Shown: positions 7,867 to 16,352 of the stretch, piece by piece
Numbering within the stretch: the first letter of the stretch is position 1
Layout: each line of letters opens with the position of its first letter
Translations under genes and position numbers: made by a program
Source of the DNA: Streptomyces sp. Ncost-T10-10d
GTDB taxonomy: Bacteria; Actinomycetota; Actinomycetes; Streptomycetales; Streptomycetaceae
Reading direction: 5' to 3'
DNA length: 64,000 nucleotides
Assembly (NCBI RefSeq): GCF_900091955.1
Contig: NZ_FMDF01000175.1
Span: 20,603 to 84,602 of the forward strand
Notes under the pieces: generated by a model
What the model was told of the DNA's origin: nothing
Database searches by the model: none
The model's input: the letters and a program-made list of their open reading frames with translations, nothing else

Positions 7867-9642
7867 GTGGATGCGCAAAGCCGTGGGCGGGCGGATGAAA
7901 TCGACCCCGCAGACCAGTGGGTTCTCAACCCGCACACCGGCGATTACGAACTGCGACTGAATCATTCCGGAGCGGATTCGGCCGGCACTTCCCAGTCATC
8001 CGGTCCGCGTATCCCTCATCGCAGAAGGCCGGTCCGCGACGGTGGCGGCGAGCGCAGAGGCACGGCCCGTGACGGGCACGGGTCCGCCCCGCGGCGCGAG
8101 GTACCGGGGCAGCGAAGCCGCCGTTCGGCCAATGGCCCGCGCGGCCAGGAGGATTCGGGCCCCGACGAGAGCACGGGCCGCCGCAGCCGCAAGGCCCCCA
8201 AGGCCCGCCGCAAGAAGGCGCTGATGTGGACGGGCGGTGTGACGGCCTTCGTCCTGGTCGGCCTCTCGGTGGGCGGCTACGCGCTGTACCAGCACTTCAA
8301 CGGCAACCTGAACACGGTCGACGTGGGCGGCGCCGGCAACAAGAACGTCTTCGACAACGACGCCCCGGTCAACATATTGATCATCGGGACCGACAAGCGC
8401 ACAGGTAAGGGCAACGAGGGATACGGCGACAAGGGGAGCGTCGGCCACGCCGACACCAACATCCTCTTCCACGTCTCCAAGGACCGCACCAACGCGACGG
8501 CGCTGAGCATCCCCCGCGACCTGATCACCGACATCCCGGACTGCAAGGTCAAGCAGCCGGACGGCTCAGAGAAGGTCGTCCCGGGTACGCCGAACGTCCG
8601 CTTCAACCAGAGCCTCGGCCAGGAGGGCCGTAACCCCGGCTGCACCATGGAGACGGTCAAGCAGATCACCGGTCTGAAGGTCGACCACTTCATGATGGTC
8701 GACTTCAACGCGGTGAAGGAGCTGTCCACGGCGGTCGGCGGGGTCGAGATCTGCCTGGCCAAGCCGGTCAAGGACCCGGACTCGCACCTGGACCTGCCGG
8801 AGGGCAAGCACCGCATCCAGGGCGAGGACGCCCTGGCGTTCGTACGGACCCGGCACAGCTTCGGCAACCATGGCGACCTGGACCGGATCAGGGTCCAGCA
8901 GCAGTTCATCGCCTCGATGATCCGGCAGATGCAGTCGAGCGACACCCTGACCAGCCCGACCAAGCTGTACAAGCTGGCGGACTCGGCGACCAGGGCACTC
9001 ACCGTCGACACCGGCATCGGCACGGGGAAGAAGCTGGCATCGCTGGCCCAGGAGCTCAGCAAGGTCAACACGAGGAACATCACCTTCGTCACTGTGCCGG
9101 TGCTGGACAACCCGGCCGAGAAGGTGAAGGCCACGGTCGTGCTGAACCCGGCCAAGGCCGACCCGCTGTTCGCCATGATGCGCGAGGACACCTCGCTGAC
9201 CGAGGTGAAGTCGCAGAAGAAGGCCGCGAAGAGCAAGCAGGACGCGCTCCTCAAGGGCTCCAAGGCGGCCGCGGGCGACGTACGCGTCGATGTGTACAAC
9301 GGCGGCAAGGTGCCCGGCGCCGCACAGGCGACCGTCACCTGGCTCCAGAACGAGCAGGGTGTGCTCAAGTCCACCAACAAGGCCAACGCCCCGGCGAAGG
9401 CCGAGAAGACCACGCTGGAGTACGCGCCGAACCAGGCGGACCAGGCCCGCGCGCTGGCCGCCATGATGGGCCTGCCCGGCTCGGCCATGAAGCAGGGCGC
9501 CACGGACGCCGAAGGGCTCCAGGCGATGGTCCTGACCCTGGGGGACGACTTCAAGGGCGCGGGCACTCCCATCACCGGGCCGGCAAAGGTGCCGGCCGAC
9601 ATTCAGCAAGCAAACGCCGACAAGGCAGAGTGCGCCAAGTGA
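7867..9642 (+). CDS. LCP family glycopolymer ligase 2, with LytR_C domain
   Basis: The start chosen is GTG 7867 (VDAQSRGRADEI), with GGAGG at 7850-7854; a GTG at 7768 is in frame but has no ribosome site. The 591-aa product has a long, basic cytoplasmic N-terminus (about 115 residues, rich in Arg, Gly and Asp), a transmembrane helix (ALMWTGGVTAFVLVGLSVGG), then the LCP domain (ILIIGTDKRTG; LSIPRDLITDIP; LKVDHFMMVDFNAV; LAFVRTRHSFGNHGD). A C-terminal LytR_C domain begins near VRVDVYNGGKVPG. The role is as for the other LCP enzymes: transfer of lipid-linked polymer to the wall. It follows the first LCP gene after 223 nt, so it may have its own promoter. Confidence 0.93.
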   Translation: MDAQSRGRADEIDPADQWVLNPHTGDYELRLNHSGADSAGTSQSSGPRIPHRRRPVRDGGGERRGTARDGHGSAPRREVPGQRSRRSANGPRGQEDSGPDESTGRRSRKAPKARRKKALMWTGGVTAFVLVGLSVGGYALYQHFNGNLNTVDVGGAGNKNVFDNDAPVNILIIGTDKRTGKGNEGYGDKGSVGHADTNILFHVSKDRTNATALSIPRDLITDIPDCKVKQPDGSEKVVPGTPNVRFNQSLGQEGRNPGCTMETVKQITGLKVDHFMMVDFNAVKELSTAVGGVEICLAKPVKDPDSHLDLPEGKHRIQGEDALAFVRTRHSFGNHGDLDRIRVQQQFIASMIRQMQSSDTLTSPTKLYKLADSATRALTVDTGIGTGKKLASLAQELSKVNTRNITFVTVPVLDNPAEKVKATVVLNPAKADPLFAMMREDTSLTEVKSQKKAAKSKQDALLKGSKAAAGDVRVDVYNGGKVPGAAQATVTWLQNEQGVLKSTNKANAPAKAEKTTLEYAPNQADQARALAAMMGLPGSAMKQGATDAEGLQAMVLTLGDDFKGAGTPITGPAKVPADIQQANADKAECAK

Positions 9643-9691
9643 CACCGGGTCACTGCGCGGAACAACGAGTCTGAGCAGCAGGGGGGACCTG

Positions 9692-11362
9692 GTGGCACGG
9701 AGCAGTACGCCCGGAGAGGGGACGCGACCACGCGTCCGGCACGCCGGCCAACTCGGCTGGGACGACGGGCTCTACGAGGAGGAGCCGGAGAAGAGCGAGG
9801 ACTCCGGCTCCGGGGAGCGGCAGGCCGCTTCCGGGGAGAGCGGTCACCGGCGCGGTGGCGGCAAGCGGCACGGCAAGAAGGGCAAACGCCGGGTGCTGCG
9901 CTGGGTCGCGTCGGTGACCGCGCTGCTCATAGTCGGCGGCGCCGGCGCCGGATACCTCTACTACGAGCACCTCAACAGCAATATCAAGAAGGCCGATCTG
10001 ACCCTCGGCGACAAGAAGATGGCCGACCACAAGGCCAACGCCGCCGGTCAGACGCCGTTGAACATCCTGCTCCTCGGTTCGGACGCACGGGACAACCCGG
10101 AGAACCAGAAGCTCGGCGGGGCCAAGGACACCTTCGGGGCGCCGCCCCTGGCCGACGTGCAGATGCTGCTCCACGTCTCCGCCGACCGCAGCAACATGTC
10201 GGTGATCAGCATGCCGCGCGACACCATGCTGAAGATCCCGAAGTGCACCGACCCGAAGACGAAGCACGTCTACCCCGCGAGCACCGGTCTGACGATGACC
10301 AACGAGACGCTCGGCCGGGGCGGTCCCGGATGTTCCGTGGCCACCTGGTACGAACTCACCGGCATCACCATCGACCACTTCATGATGATCGACTTCTCCG
10401 GTGTGGTCTCGATGGCGGACGCGATCGGCGGCGTCCCGGTCTGTGTCAAGGGCAATGTCTACTCCCACAACAGCGAGGGCCACGGCTCCGGACTGAGGCT
10501 GGAGAAGGGCACCACGAAGATCAAGGGCAAGCAGGCTCTCCAGTGGCTGCGCACCCGCTACGGCTTCGAGGACGGCACCGACCTCGGCCGTACCCACGCC
10601 CAGCACATGTACATGAACTCGATGGTCCGTGAGCTGCGCAAGGGCACCAAGCTCACCGACCCGGGCAAGCTGATGGGTCTCGCCGAGGCGGCGACGGACG
10701 CGCTGACGGTCGACAAGGGCATCGACACGGTCAAGGATCTCTACGACCTCGCGGAGGACCTCAAGAGGGTCCCCACCAAGCGCATCACCATGACGACGAT
10801 GCCGAACGTCTACGGGACGGGCACGCTCAAGGAGCGGGTGCTCCCCAAGCCCGGCGAAGCCGATCAGCTGTTCCAGATGGTCCGCGACGACATCCCGCTC
10901 GACGGCAAGGCGTCCAAGCGCAAGGCCCCGGCCGCCAAGAAGCCCACGGCGTCCCCCGCCGAGATCCCGGTGACCGTCCGCAACGGAACGCGCACCGACA
11001 CCGACTACCCGGTCAAGGGCCGCGCCTCGGCGGTCAAGGAGCTGCTGGCCGGGAAGGGTTTCACCCAGGCCGCGATCGACACGCAGAACACCGAGGCGGC
11101 GAAGCGGACCGGGATCCTCTTCCCCACCGTGGACATGGAGGGCAACGCCCAGGCGGTCGCCAAGGCGCTCGGCATCCCGCTGTCGGCGGTGAAGAAGTCG
11201 CCCGACGTCTCGGGCATCACGCTGGCCGTGGGCGCCGACTGGCGCGAGGACGGTGACTATCACGCGCCCTCGGCCGAGGAGAAGACCCCGGAGAGCGCAC
11301 GGGCGCTCAACGGCGACGACGAAACGGCCTGCATGGACATCCAGCCGGGCTTCGGCTTCTAG
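9692..11362 (+). CDS. LCP family glycopolymer ligase 3, with LytR_C domain
   Basis: A 556-aa paralogue of the preceding gene, 49 nt downstream and probably co-transcribed. It starts at GTG 9692 after a run of GGGGGGA. Order of parts: a basic cytoplasmic tail with KRHGKKGKRRVLRW, a transmembrane helix (VASVTALLIVGGAGAGYLYY, about 71-90), the LCP domain (ILLLGSDARDN; ISMPRDTMLKIP; ITIDHFMMIDFSGVV; LQWLRTRYGFEDGTD), and a LytR_C domain from about IPVTVRNGTRTD. The insertion between the first two motifs differs from its neighbours, which hints at a different acceptor or donor. A strong hairpin at 11384-11421 closes the unit. Confidence 0.93.
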   Translation: MARSSTPGEGTRPRVRHAGQLGWDDGLYEEEPEKSEDSGSGERQAASGESGHRRGGGKRHGKKGKRRVLRWVASVTALLIVGGAGAGYLYYEHLNSNIKKADLTLGDKKMADHKANAAGQTPLNILLLGSDARDNPENQKLGGAKDTFGAPPLADVQMLLHVSADRSNMSVISMPRDTMLKIPKCTDPKTKHVYPASTGLTMTNETLGRGGPGCSVATWYELTGITIDHFMMIDFSGVVSMADAIGGVPVCVKGNVYSHNSEGHGSGLRLEKGTTKIKGKQALQWLRTRYGFEDGTDLGRTHAQHMYMNSMVRELRKGTKLTDPGKLMGLAEAATDALTVDKGIDTVKDLYDLAEDLKRVPTKRITMTTMPNVYGTGTLKERVLPKPGEADQLFQMVRDDIPLDGKASKRKAPAAKKPTASPAEIPVTVRNGTRTDTDYPVKGRASAVKELLAGKGFTQAAIDTQNTEAAKRTGILFPTVDMEGNAQAVAKALGIPLSAVKKSPDVSGITLAVGADWREDGDYHAPSAEEKTPESARALNGDDETACMDIQPGFGF

Positions 11363-11383
11363 CTCCGGACCGGGCACAACGCA

Positions 11384-11421
11384 CTGTGGGGGCCTTCCGG
11401 CACATCGGAAGACCCCCACAG
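11384..11421. terminator. Bidirectional terminator between LCP 3 and GT2 gene
   Basis: Inverted repeat CTGTGGGGGCCTTCCG / CGGAAGACCCCCACAG (one mismatch) with a 6-nt loop, placed between two converging genes. It would end transcription from both sides. Confidence 0.8.
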
Positions 11422-11438
11422 CGCGTCGGCGGCTGTCC

Positions 11439-12452
11439 CTACACCGTGACGGCCGGGCGGCGGCTGGCGATGACCTTCTTCGCCAGCGAGCGCGGGCTGG
11501 TCAGGAAGCCGTACCCCCACGACATGTGCATGGTCGCGAGGGCCACCGGGATCTGCGCCCGCGCCTTCAGCGACAGGCCCTTGCCTGCCGGGACGGACCC
11601 GGCGACGATCGCCGCGGCGTACCCGGCGGGGACGACGAACGCCCACGGGGTGAGCGCCGCACCGACCACGATGCCCGCCGCGATCGCGCAGACGGCGGTG
11701 GGCGGCGCCAGGTAGCGCAGATTGATCGAGCCGGAGTGGTAGCGGGCGACTACGTGCCGCCAGCGGCCGTAGTCCTTGTACTGCTTGGCCAGCGCCTTGA
11801 TGGAGGGCCGCGGCCGGTACTGCACCTTCAGCTCGGGCGAGAACCAGATCAGACCGCCCGCCTCGCGGATGCGGAAGTTCAGCTCCCAGTCCTGGGCGCG
11901 GATGAACTCCACGTTGTAGCCGTCCGCCTTCTCCAGGGCCTCACGGCGGAACACACCGAGATATACGGTCTCCGCGGGGCCTGCCTGGCCGCCGGTGTGG
12001 AAGGCCGCGTTGCCGACGCCGATCTTCGACGTCATGGCCGCGGCCACGGCGTCCTCCCAGGCGTTCTCGCCCTCGGCGTGCATGATGCCGCCGACGTTCT
12101 GCGCGCCGGTCTCCTCCAGGAGGCGGACGGCGGTCGCGATGTAGTTCGGCGAGAGCATGCCGTGACCGTCGACCCGCACGACTACGGGGTGGCGGGAGGC
12201 CTTGATCGCGGCGTTGAGTGCGGCGGGGGTGCGACCGGTCGGGTTCGGGACGGTGTGGACCCGGGGGTCCTCGCGTACCAGCTCCGCGGCGATCTCGTCC
12301 GTACGGTCCGCGGAGGGCCCCAGCGCGATCACCACCTCCATCTCACCTGCGTACTCCTGCTCCAGGATGTGCCGGACGGAGTTCCTGAGATGGCGTTCCT
12401 CATTGAGCACCGGCATGATCACGGAGACGGCGGGGTGCTGCGCGGCAGACAT
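11439..12452 (-). CDS. Glycosyltransferase family 2, membrane-associated
   Basis: A 337-aa GT2 (GT-A fold) enzyme. Motifs are VSVIMPVLNEERHL at the N-terminus, the nucleotide/metal site VRVDGHG (about residues 92-98) and RAQDWELNFRI, which matches the ED/QDWE acceptor-base region. Two or three hydrophobic segments near the C-terminus (about 250-300: VCAIAAGIVVGAALTPWAF and VVPAGYAAAIVAG) suggest membrane attachment. It would move a sugar from an NDP-sugar to a lipid or polymer acceptor. Its placement among LCP genes suggests it builds the polymer that they attach; the sugar is unknown. It diverges from LCP gene 4 with a 181-nt shared promoter region. Confidence 0.9.
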   Translation of the reverse strand: MSAAQHPAVSVIMPVLNEERHLRNSVRHILEQEYAGEMEVVIALGPSADRTDEIAAELVREDPRVHTVPNPTGRTPAALNAAIKASRHPVVVRVDGHGMLSPNYIATAVRLLEETGAQNVGGIMHAEGENAWEDAVAAAMTSKIGVGNAAFHTGGQAGPAETVYLGVFRREALEKADGYNVEFIRAQDWELNFRIREAGGLIWFSPELKVQYRPRPSIKALAKQYKDYGRWRHVVARYHSGSINLRYLAPPTAVCAIAAGIVVGAALTPWAFVVPAGYAAAIVAGSVPAGKGLSLKARAQIPVALATMHMSWGYGFLTSPRSLAKKVIASRRPAVTV

Positions 12453-12633
12453 GGTGGTCCTCGGGTGGTCCTCGGGGGCGCCGGGGGTTCACACCCCACC
12501 AGGCGGCGTTATTCGGCCGCCACGTTACCGCGAATGGGGGACACCGGCGCGCGCCACCGGGTCGCTTCGCGGACCGCAGATCATATGGGCCTACTGTGCG
12601 AACGATCCCCCCTGCACCGCGGAGGTTCCCCCC

Positions 12634-14097
12634 GTGCCCACGCCGCACCCCTCCCCCCGTTCGCCGCGCTCCCGCCCGGTTCCGCCGCAGCGCAGGTCCA
12701 GAAAGCGGAACGGACGGCCGCGCTGGGGCATGCGGGTGGTGACCGGCATCTCCGTGCTGGTGCTCGGGGCCGGCGGCATCGGCCATGCGGTGGTGACCAG
12801 CCTGGAGACCGGGATCGACCGGATCGACCCGTTCAAGGACATGAAGAACCGGCCCCGGGCCGGCTATGGCACGAATCTGCTGCTCGTGGGCACCGACGGC
12901 CGCGACAAGATCACCCCGGAGGAGAAGAAGAAGTACCGGCTGGGCGGTGTGCCCTGCAACTGCACCGACACGGTCATGCTGGTGCATCTGTCGGCGGACA
13001 AGGAGCGCGCGAGCATCGTCTCGCTGCCGCGGGACAGCTATGCCGAGATCCCCGAGCACAAGGACCGGAGCACCGGCCGGATCCGCACCGCCCACCCGGT
13101 GAAGCTGAACGCCGCCTACGCCGAGGGCGGCCCCGGTCTGACCGTGCGGACCGTCGAGCACATGACCGGCATCAAGATCGACCATTACCTGGAGGTCGAC
13201 TTCACCAGCTTCATGAAGACGGTGGACACCCTGGGCGGGGTGGAGATCTGCACGGCCCGGCCGCTGAAGGACTCGTACACCGGACTCGTTCTCCCCGCGG
13301 GCACCCATCATCTGGACGGCGGGCAGGCGCTCCAGTACGTGCGCTCCCGGCATATCGACGGGGCCGCCGACCTGGGCCGGATGCAGCGCCAGCAGAAGTT
13401 CCTCGCCTCGCTGATCAAGCAGGCGACCCGTAGCGGTGTGCTGCTCAATCCGGTGAAGTTCCAGGACGTCGCCTCGACGATGCTGAGGTCGGTCCGGGCC
13501 GACAAGGGGTTCGATACGGAGCAGATGCTGGAGCTCGGTCAGGCGATGCGCGGCTTCTCACCCGCCTCGTCCGAGTTCGCCTCCGTACCGCTGGGGAACG
13601 TCGCCCACCCGGTCAAGGGCGTCGGCATCACGGTCAAGTGGGACGAGCGGAAGTCGAAGAAGCTCTTCCAGGCGCTGCGCGACGACCGGCCGCTCGCCCC
13701 GGTGCGGACCGAGCAGCCGAAGGACGTGACGAAGGTCGGTGTCGACCCGCGGCAGGTCCGGGTCCAGGTCTACAACGGGACCTCGAAGGACGGGCTCGGC
13801 AAGACGGTCGACGACGCACTGCACGCCACCGGTTTCAACACCACGCGGGCCCCGCTGAACGGGAAGCCGCAGGATTTCAAGCGCACCCTGATCACCTACG
13901 ACCCGCGCTGGGACCTGTCCGCGAAGTCCCTGGCCGTGGCGTTGCCCGGGGCCGAGCTGCGCGCGGTGCGGGGGCAGGGCCCCACGATGAAGGTGACGGC
14001 GGGCCCGGACTTCGAGAAGGTGCAGCGGGTGCGGGCCGAGGAGACGAGCCGGGGCGAGTTCGGCACGGTCACGGGCGACCAGGAGGTCTGCTCGTGA
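12634..14097 (+). CDS. LCP family glycopolymer ligase 4, with LytR_C domain
   Basis: Start GTG 12634 (VPTPHPSPRSP) with GGAGG 8 nt upstream; open frame extends further 5' but overlaps the divergent GT2 gene and lacks LCP character. The 487-aa protein has a short basic tail (RRSRKRNGRPRW), one transmembrane helix (VVTGISVLVLGAGGIGHAVV) and an LCP domain (LLLVGTDGRDK; VSLPRDSYAEIP; KLNAAYAEGGPGLTV; IKIDHYLEVDF; LQYVRSRHIDGAADLG). A LytR_C-like tail begins at VRVQVYNGTSKDG. Motifs KLNAAYAEGGP and VRSRH are closer to LCP 5 than to LCP 1-3, so two subgroups are present. Confidence 0.93.
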   Translation: MPTPHPSPRSPRSRPVPPQRRSRKRNGRPRWGMRVVTGISVLVLGAGGIGHAVVTSLETGIDRIDPFKDMKNRPRAGYGTNLLLVGTDGRDKITPEEKKKYRLGGVPCNCTDTVMLVHLSADKERASIVSLPRDSYAEIPEHKDRSTGRIRTAHPVKLNAAYAEGGPGLTVRTVEHMTGIKIDHYLEVDFTSFMKTVDTLGGVEICTARPLKDSYTGLVLPAGTHHLDGGQALQYVRSRHIDGAADLGRMQRQQKFLASLIKQATRSGVLLNPVKFQDVASTMLRSVRADKGFDTEQMLELGQAMRGFSPASSEFASVPLGNVAHPVKGVGITVKWDERKSKKLFQALRDDRPLAPVRTEQPKDVTKVGVDPRQVRVQVYNGTSKDGLGKTVDDALHATGFNTTRAPLNGKPQDFKRTLITYDPRWDLSAKSLAVALPGAELRAVRGQGPTMKVTAGPDFEKVQRVRAEETSRGEFGTVTGDQEVCS

Positions 14098-14115
14098 CCG
14101 CGGGTACGCCGGGGC

Positions 14116-14663
14116 TCAGTCCTCGATGCCGTCCGCCACGCGCTTCTCGCGCAGTTCCTTGATCGCGCGGCGCCTGGCGAGGCGGTGGGTGCGCCGGATC
14201 TGCGCCTCCTGGTGGCGCCGCTTGTCGCGCTCCGTCTCCGGTATCACCGGCGGTACGGGGCGCGGCTTGCCGTCCGCGTCGACCGCGGCGAACACCAGAT
14301 ACGCGCTGCCGACCTGCTGGGCGGGGTGGATTCGTTCCACCGCTCGGCCATGACCCGGACGCCGACCTCCATCGAGGAGCGGCCCGTCCAGTTCACCTGG
14401 GCGCGGACGTGAACAAGGTCTCCCACGCGGACCGGCTCCAGGAAGACCATCTCGTCCATCGAGGCCGTCACCGCAGGTCCGCCGGAGTGCCGGCCGGCCA
14501 CGGCGCCCGCCGCGTCGTCGACCAGTTTCATGATCACGCCACCGTGCACCGTGCCCAGCAGATTGGTGTCGTTGCCGGTCATGATGTGGCTGAGGGTGGT
14601 CCGGGAAGCGGCGGTCGGCTTGCCCGGAATATCGCCCTCCGGGCGCGGGGCCTGATCTGTCAT
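14116..14663 (-). pseudogene. Acyl-CoA thioesterase (hotdog fold), frameshifted
   Basis: The first half, from ATG 14663 (MTDQAPRPEGD), reads through LSHIMTGNDTNLLGTVHGG, VDDAAGAVAGRHSGG and VGVRVMAERWNESTP, then leaves the family. The remainder of the same protein (PAQQVGSAYLVFAAVDADG...REKRVADG) continues in another frame and ends at 14116. Joining the halves needs one extra base at the G run 14323-14326 (C run on the coding strand), giving a normal protein of about 182 aa of the YciA/BFIT-like acyl-CoA hydrolase family. It would hydrolyse acyl-CoA thioesters in the cytoplasm. The break is either a real null mutation or a homopolymer error in the assembly; good conservation on both sides favours a recent event or an error. 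Confidence 0.85.
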
Positions 14664-14782
14664 ACCGTCCACCTTATGCGGGGGCTTCCGCCCGGCAGCA
14701 ATGCATCAGCTTCGCAACAGCCCTGATGCGATTTCCCGCACCCCCTGTAATAGCAGGGCGCCCGGCCTGCACACTGGACCGC

Positions 14783-16087
14783 ATGAACGATTGGCCCGAG
14801 GGCTGGACCGACGACAACCGCAGCGGCAACCGCTACGGGCAGGGAAGCAACAGTGACCGGCCCGAGGGCGCCCGCGTGATGCCGCATGTCCAGCGGCGTC
14901 CCGCACCGCCGCAGCAGCGACCCGCGCCGCCCCGGCAGCGGCAGCCGGAGCCGCCGCAGTACGCCGGCGGCTACGACAACAACGCAGGGTACGACAGCGG
15001 TTACAACACGGGCCAGGTCTACGGAGACGGTGGCAACGGCGGCGGCCGGGGTGACGGCTACGGTGACGGCGGCCGGGGTGACGGCGGTTACGTCCAGGGG
15101 CGTCCGGCGCCCGACTGGCGCCGCCGAATAAAGATAGGCTCACTGTCCCTGGTCGTCGTGGTGCTCGCGGTCTCCATCGGCACCTACTTCTGGGCCGACT
15201 CCAAGCTCAAGCGCGAGGTGGACCTCTCCAAGGTCATCGAGCGGCCGAAGGGCGGCGACGGCACCAACTACCTGATCGTCGGTTCCGACAGCCGCGAAGG
15301 CATGACCGCCGAGGACAAGAAGAAGCTCCACACGGGCTCCGCCGAGGGCAAGCGGACCGACTCGATGATGATCCTGCACGACGGATCGAACGGGCCGACG
15401 CTGGTCTCCCTGCCGCGTGACTCGAACGTCGAGATCCCCTCGTACAAGGGCTCCGATTCCGGCAAGCTCTACCCGGCCCGCGGCCGCTTCACCAAGCTGA
15501 ACGCCGCGTACGCCGAGGACGGGCCCGAACTCCTCGTCCGTACCGTCGAGTTCAACACCGGTCTGCACATCGACCACTACGTCGAGATCGGCTTCGGCGG
15601 CTTCGCCAAGATCGTGGACGCGATCGGCGGGGTGGAGCTGGACATCCCCAAGGCGTTCAAGGACAAGAACTCCGGCGCCGACTTCCAGGCCGGCAAGCAG
15701 ACGCTGAACGGCGAGCAGTCACTCGCCTTCGTGCGGACCCGGTACGCGTTCGCGGGCAGCGACCTGGACCGTACGAAGAACCAGCAGAAGTTCCTCGCGG
15801 CGCTGGCGAGCCAGACCGCGACGCCGTCCACGATCCTCAACCCGTTCAAGTTGTACCCGACGATGGGCGCCGGCCTGGACACCCTGATCGTGGACAAGGA
15901 CATGTCGCTCTGGAACCTGGGCAACATGTTCTTCGCGATGAAGGGCGTCACGGGCGGCGACGGCACGTCGATGAACATGCCGATCTCGGGCTCCACCGGC
16001 GGCAATCTGGTCTGGGACAAGGCCAAGGTCAAGCAGCTGGTGCAGCAGCTCAACAACGACGAGAAGGTCACCGTCTCCGGTAACTGA
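14783..16087 (+). CDS. LCP family glycopolymer ligase 5
   Basis: Start ATG 14783 (MNDWPEGWTDDNRS); 19 upstream in-frame codons exist but look non-coding. The 434-aa protein has a cytoplasmic N-terminus of about 115 residues rich in Pro, Gln, Gly, Tyr and Asn (GYDNNAGYDSGYN, repeated GDGGRGDG). A transmembrane helix follows (IGSLSLVVVVLAVSIGTYFW), then an LCP domain (YLIVGSDSREG; VSLPRDSNVEIP; KLNAAYAEDGPELLV; LHIDHYVEIGFGG; LAFVRTRYAFAGSDLD). There is no LytR_C domain; the protein ends soon after the LCP fold. It diverges from the thioesterase gene and ends at a strong hairpin (16098-16135). Confidence 0.93.
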   Translation: MNDWPEGWTDDNRSGNRYGQGSNSDRPEGARVMPHVQRRPAPPQQRPAPPRQRQPEPPQYAGGYDNNAGYDSGYNTGQVYGDGGNGGGRGDGYGDGGRGDGGYVQGRPAPDWRRRIKIGSLSLVVVVLAVSIGTYFWADSKLKREVDLSKVIERPKGGDGTNYLIVGSDSREGMTAEDKKKLHTGSAEGKRTDSMMILHDGSNGPTLVSLPRDSNVEIPSYKGSDSGKLYPARGRFTKLNAAYAEDGPELLVRTVEFNTGLHIDHYVEIGFGGFAKIVDAIGGVELDIPKAFKDKNSGADFQAGKQTLNGEQSLAFVRTRYAFAGSDLDRTKNQQKFLAALASQTATPSTILNPFKLYPTMGAGLDTLIVDKDMSLWNLGNMFFAMKGVTGGDGTSMNMPISGSTGGNLVWDKAKVKQLVQQLNNDEKVTVSGN

Positions 16088-16097
16088 CGGCAGGCTC

Positions 16098-16135
16098 ACG
16101 TGGGGCCCGGATGGTTCGCCGTCCGGGCCCCACGT
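16098..16135 (+). terminator. Intrinsic terminator after LCP 5
   Basis: A perfect 14-bp stem, ACGTGGGGCCCGGA / TCCGGGCCCCACGT, with a 10-nt loop, 11 bases after the LCP 5 stop. It lacks a U-tract, as is usual in Streptomyces. Beyond it, up to 16352, nothing else was recognised. Confidence 0.85.
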
Positions 16136-16352
16136 CATGCACGGCCGATGATGCGGGTTTCTGATGGTGATCAACCACGCACCCAGTGTGCCGATGCGGC
16201 TGGCGGGAGGTGGGGTGAATACGGGAAACCGATCATTGCGGCTGACGTGAGGACGACGCGCCCGGAAGCCTGTCCGTCGGCCGGGGCTGAGCGCGGCGCG
16301 CGGGCCGGCGCCGAGGGGCCGGCCCGCGCTGTCCCACTTCACGGGAACAGGG

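Noticed and set aside
12202..12633. Longer N-terminus for LCP 4
   Set aside because: The extra 144 codons are antisense to the GT2 gene and lack signal or LCP features; GTG 12634 has a good ribosome site.
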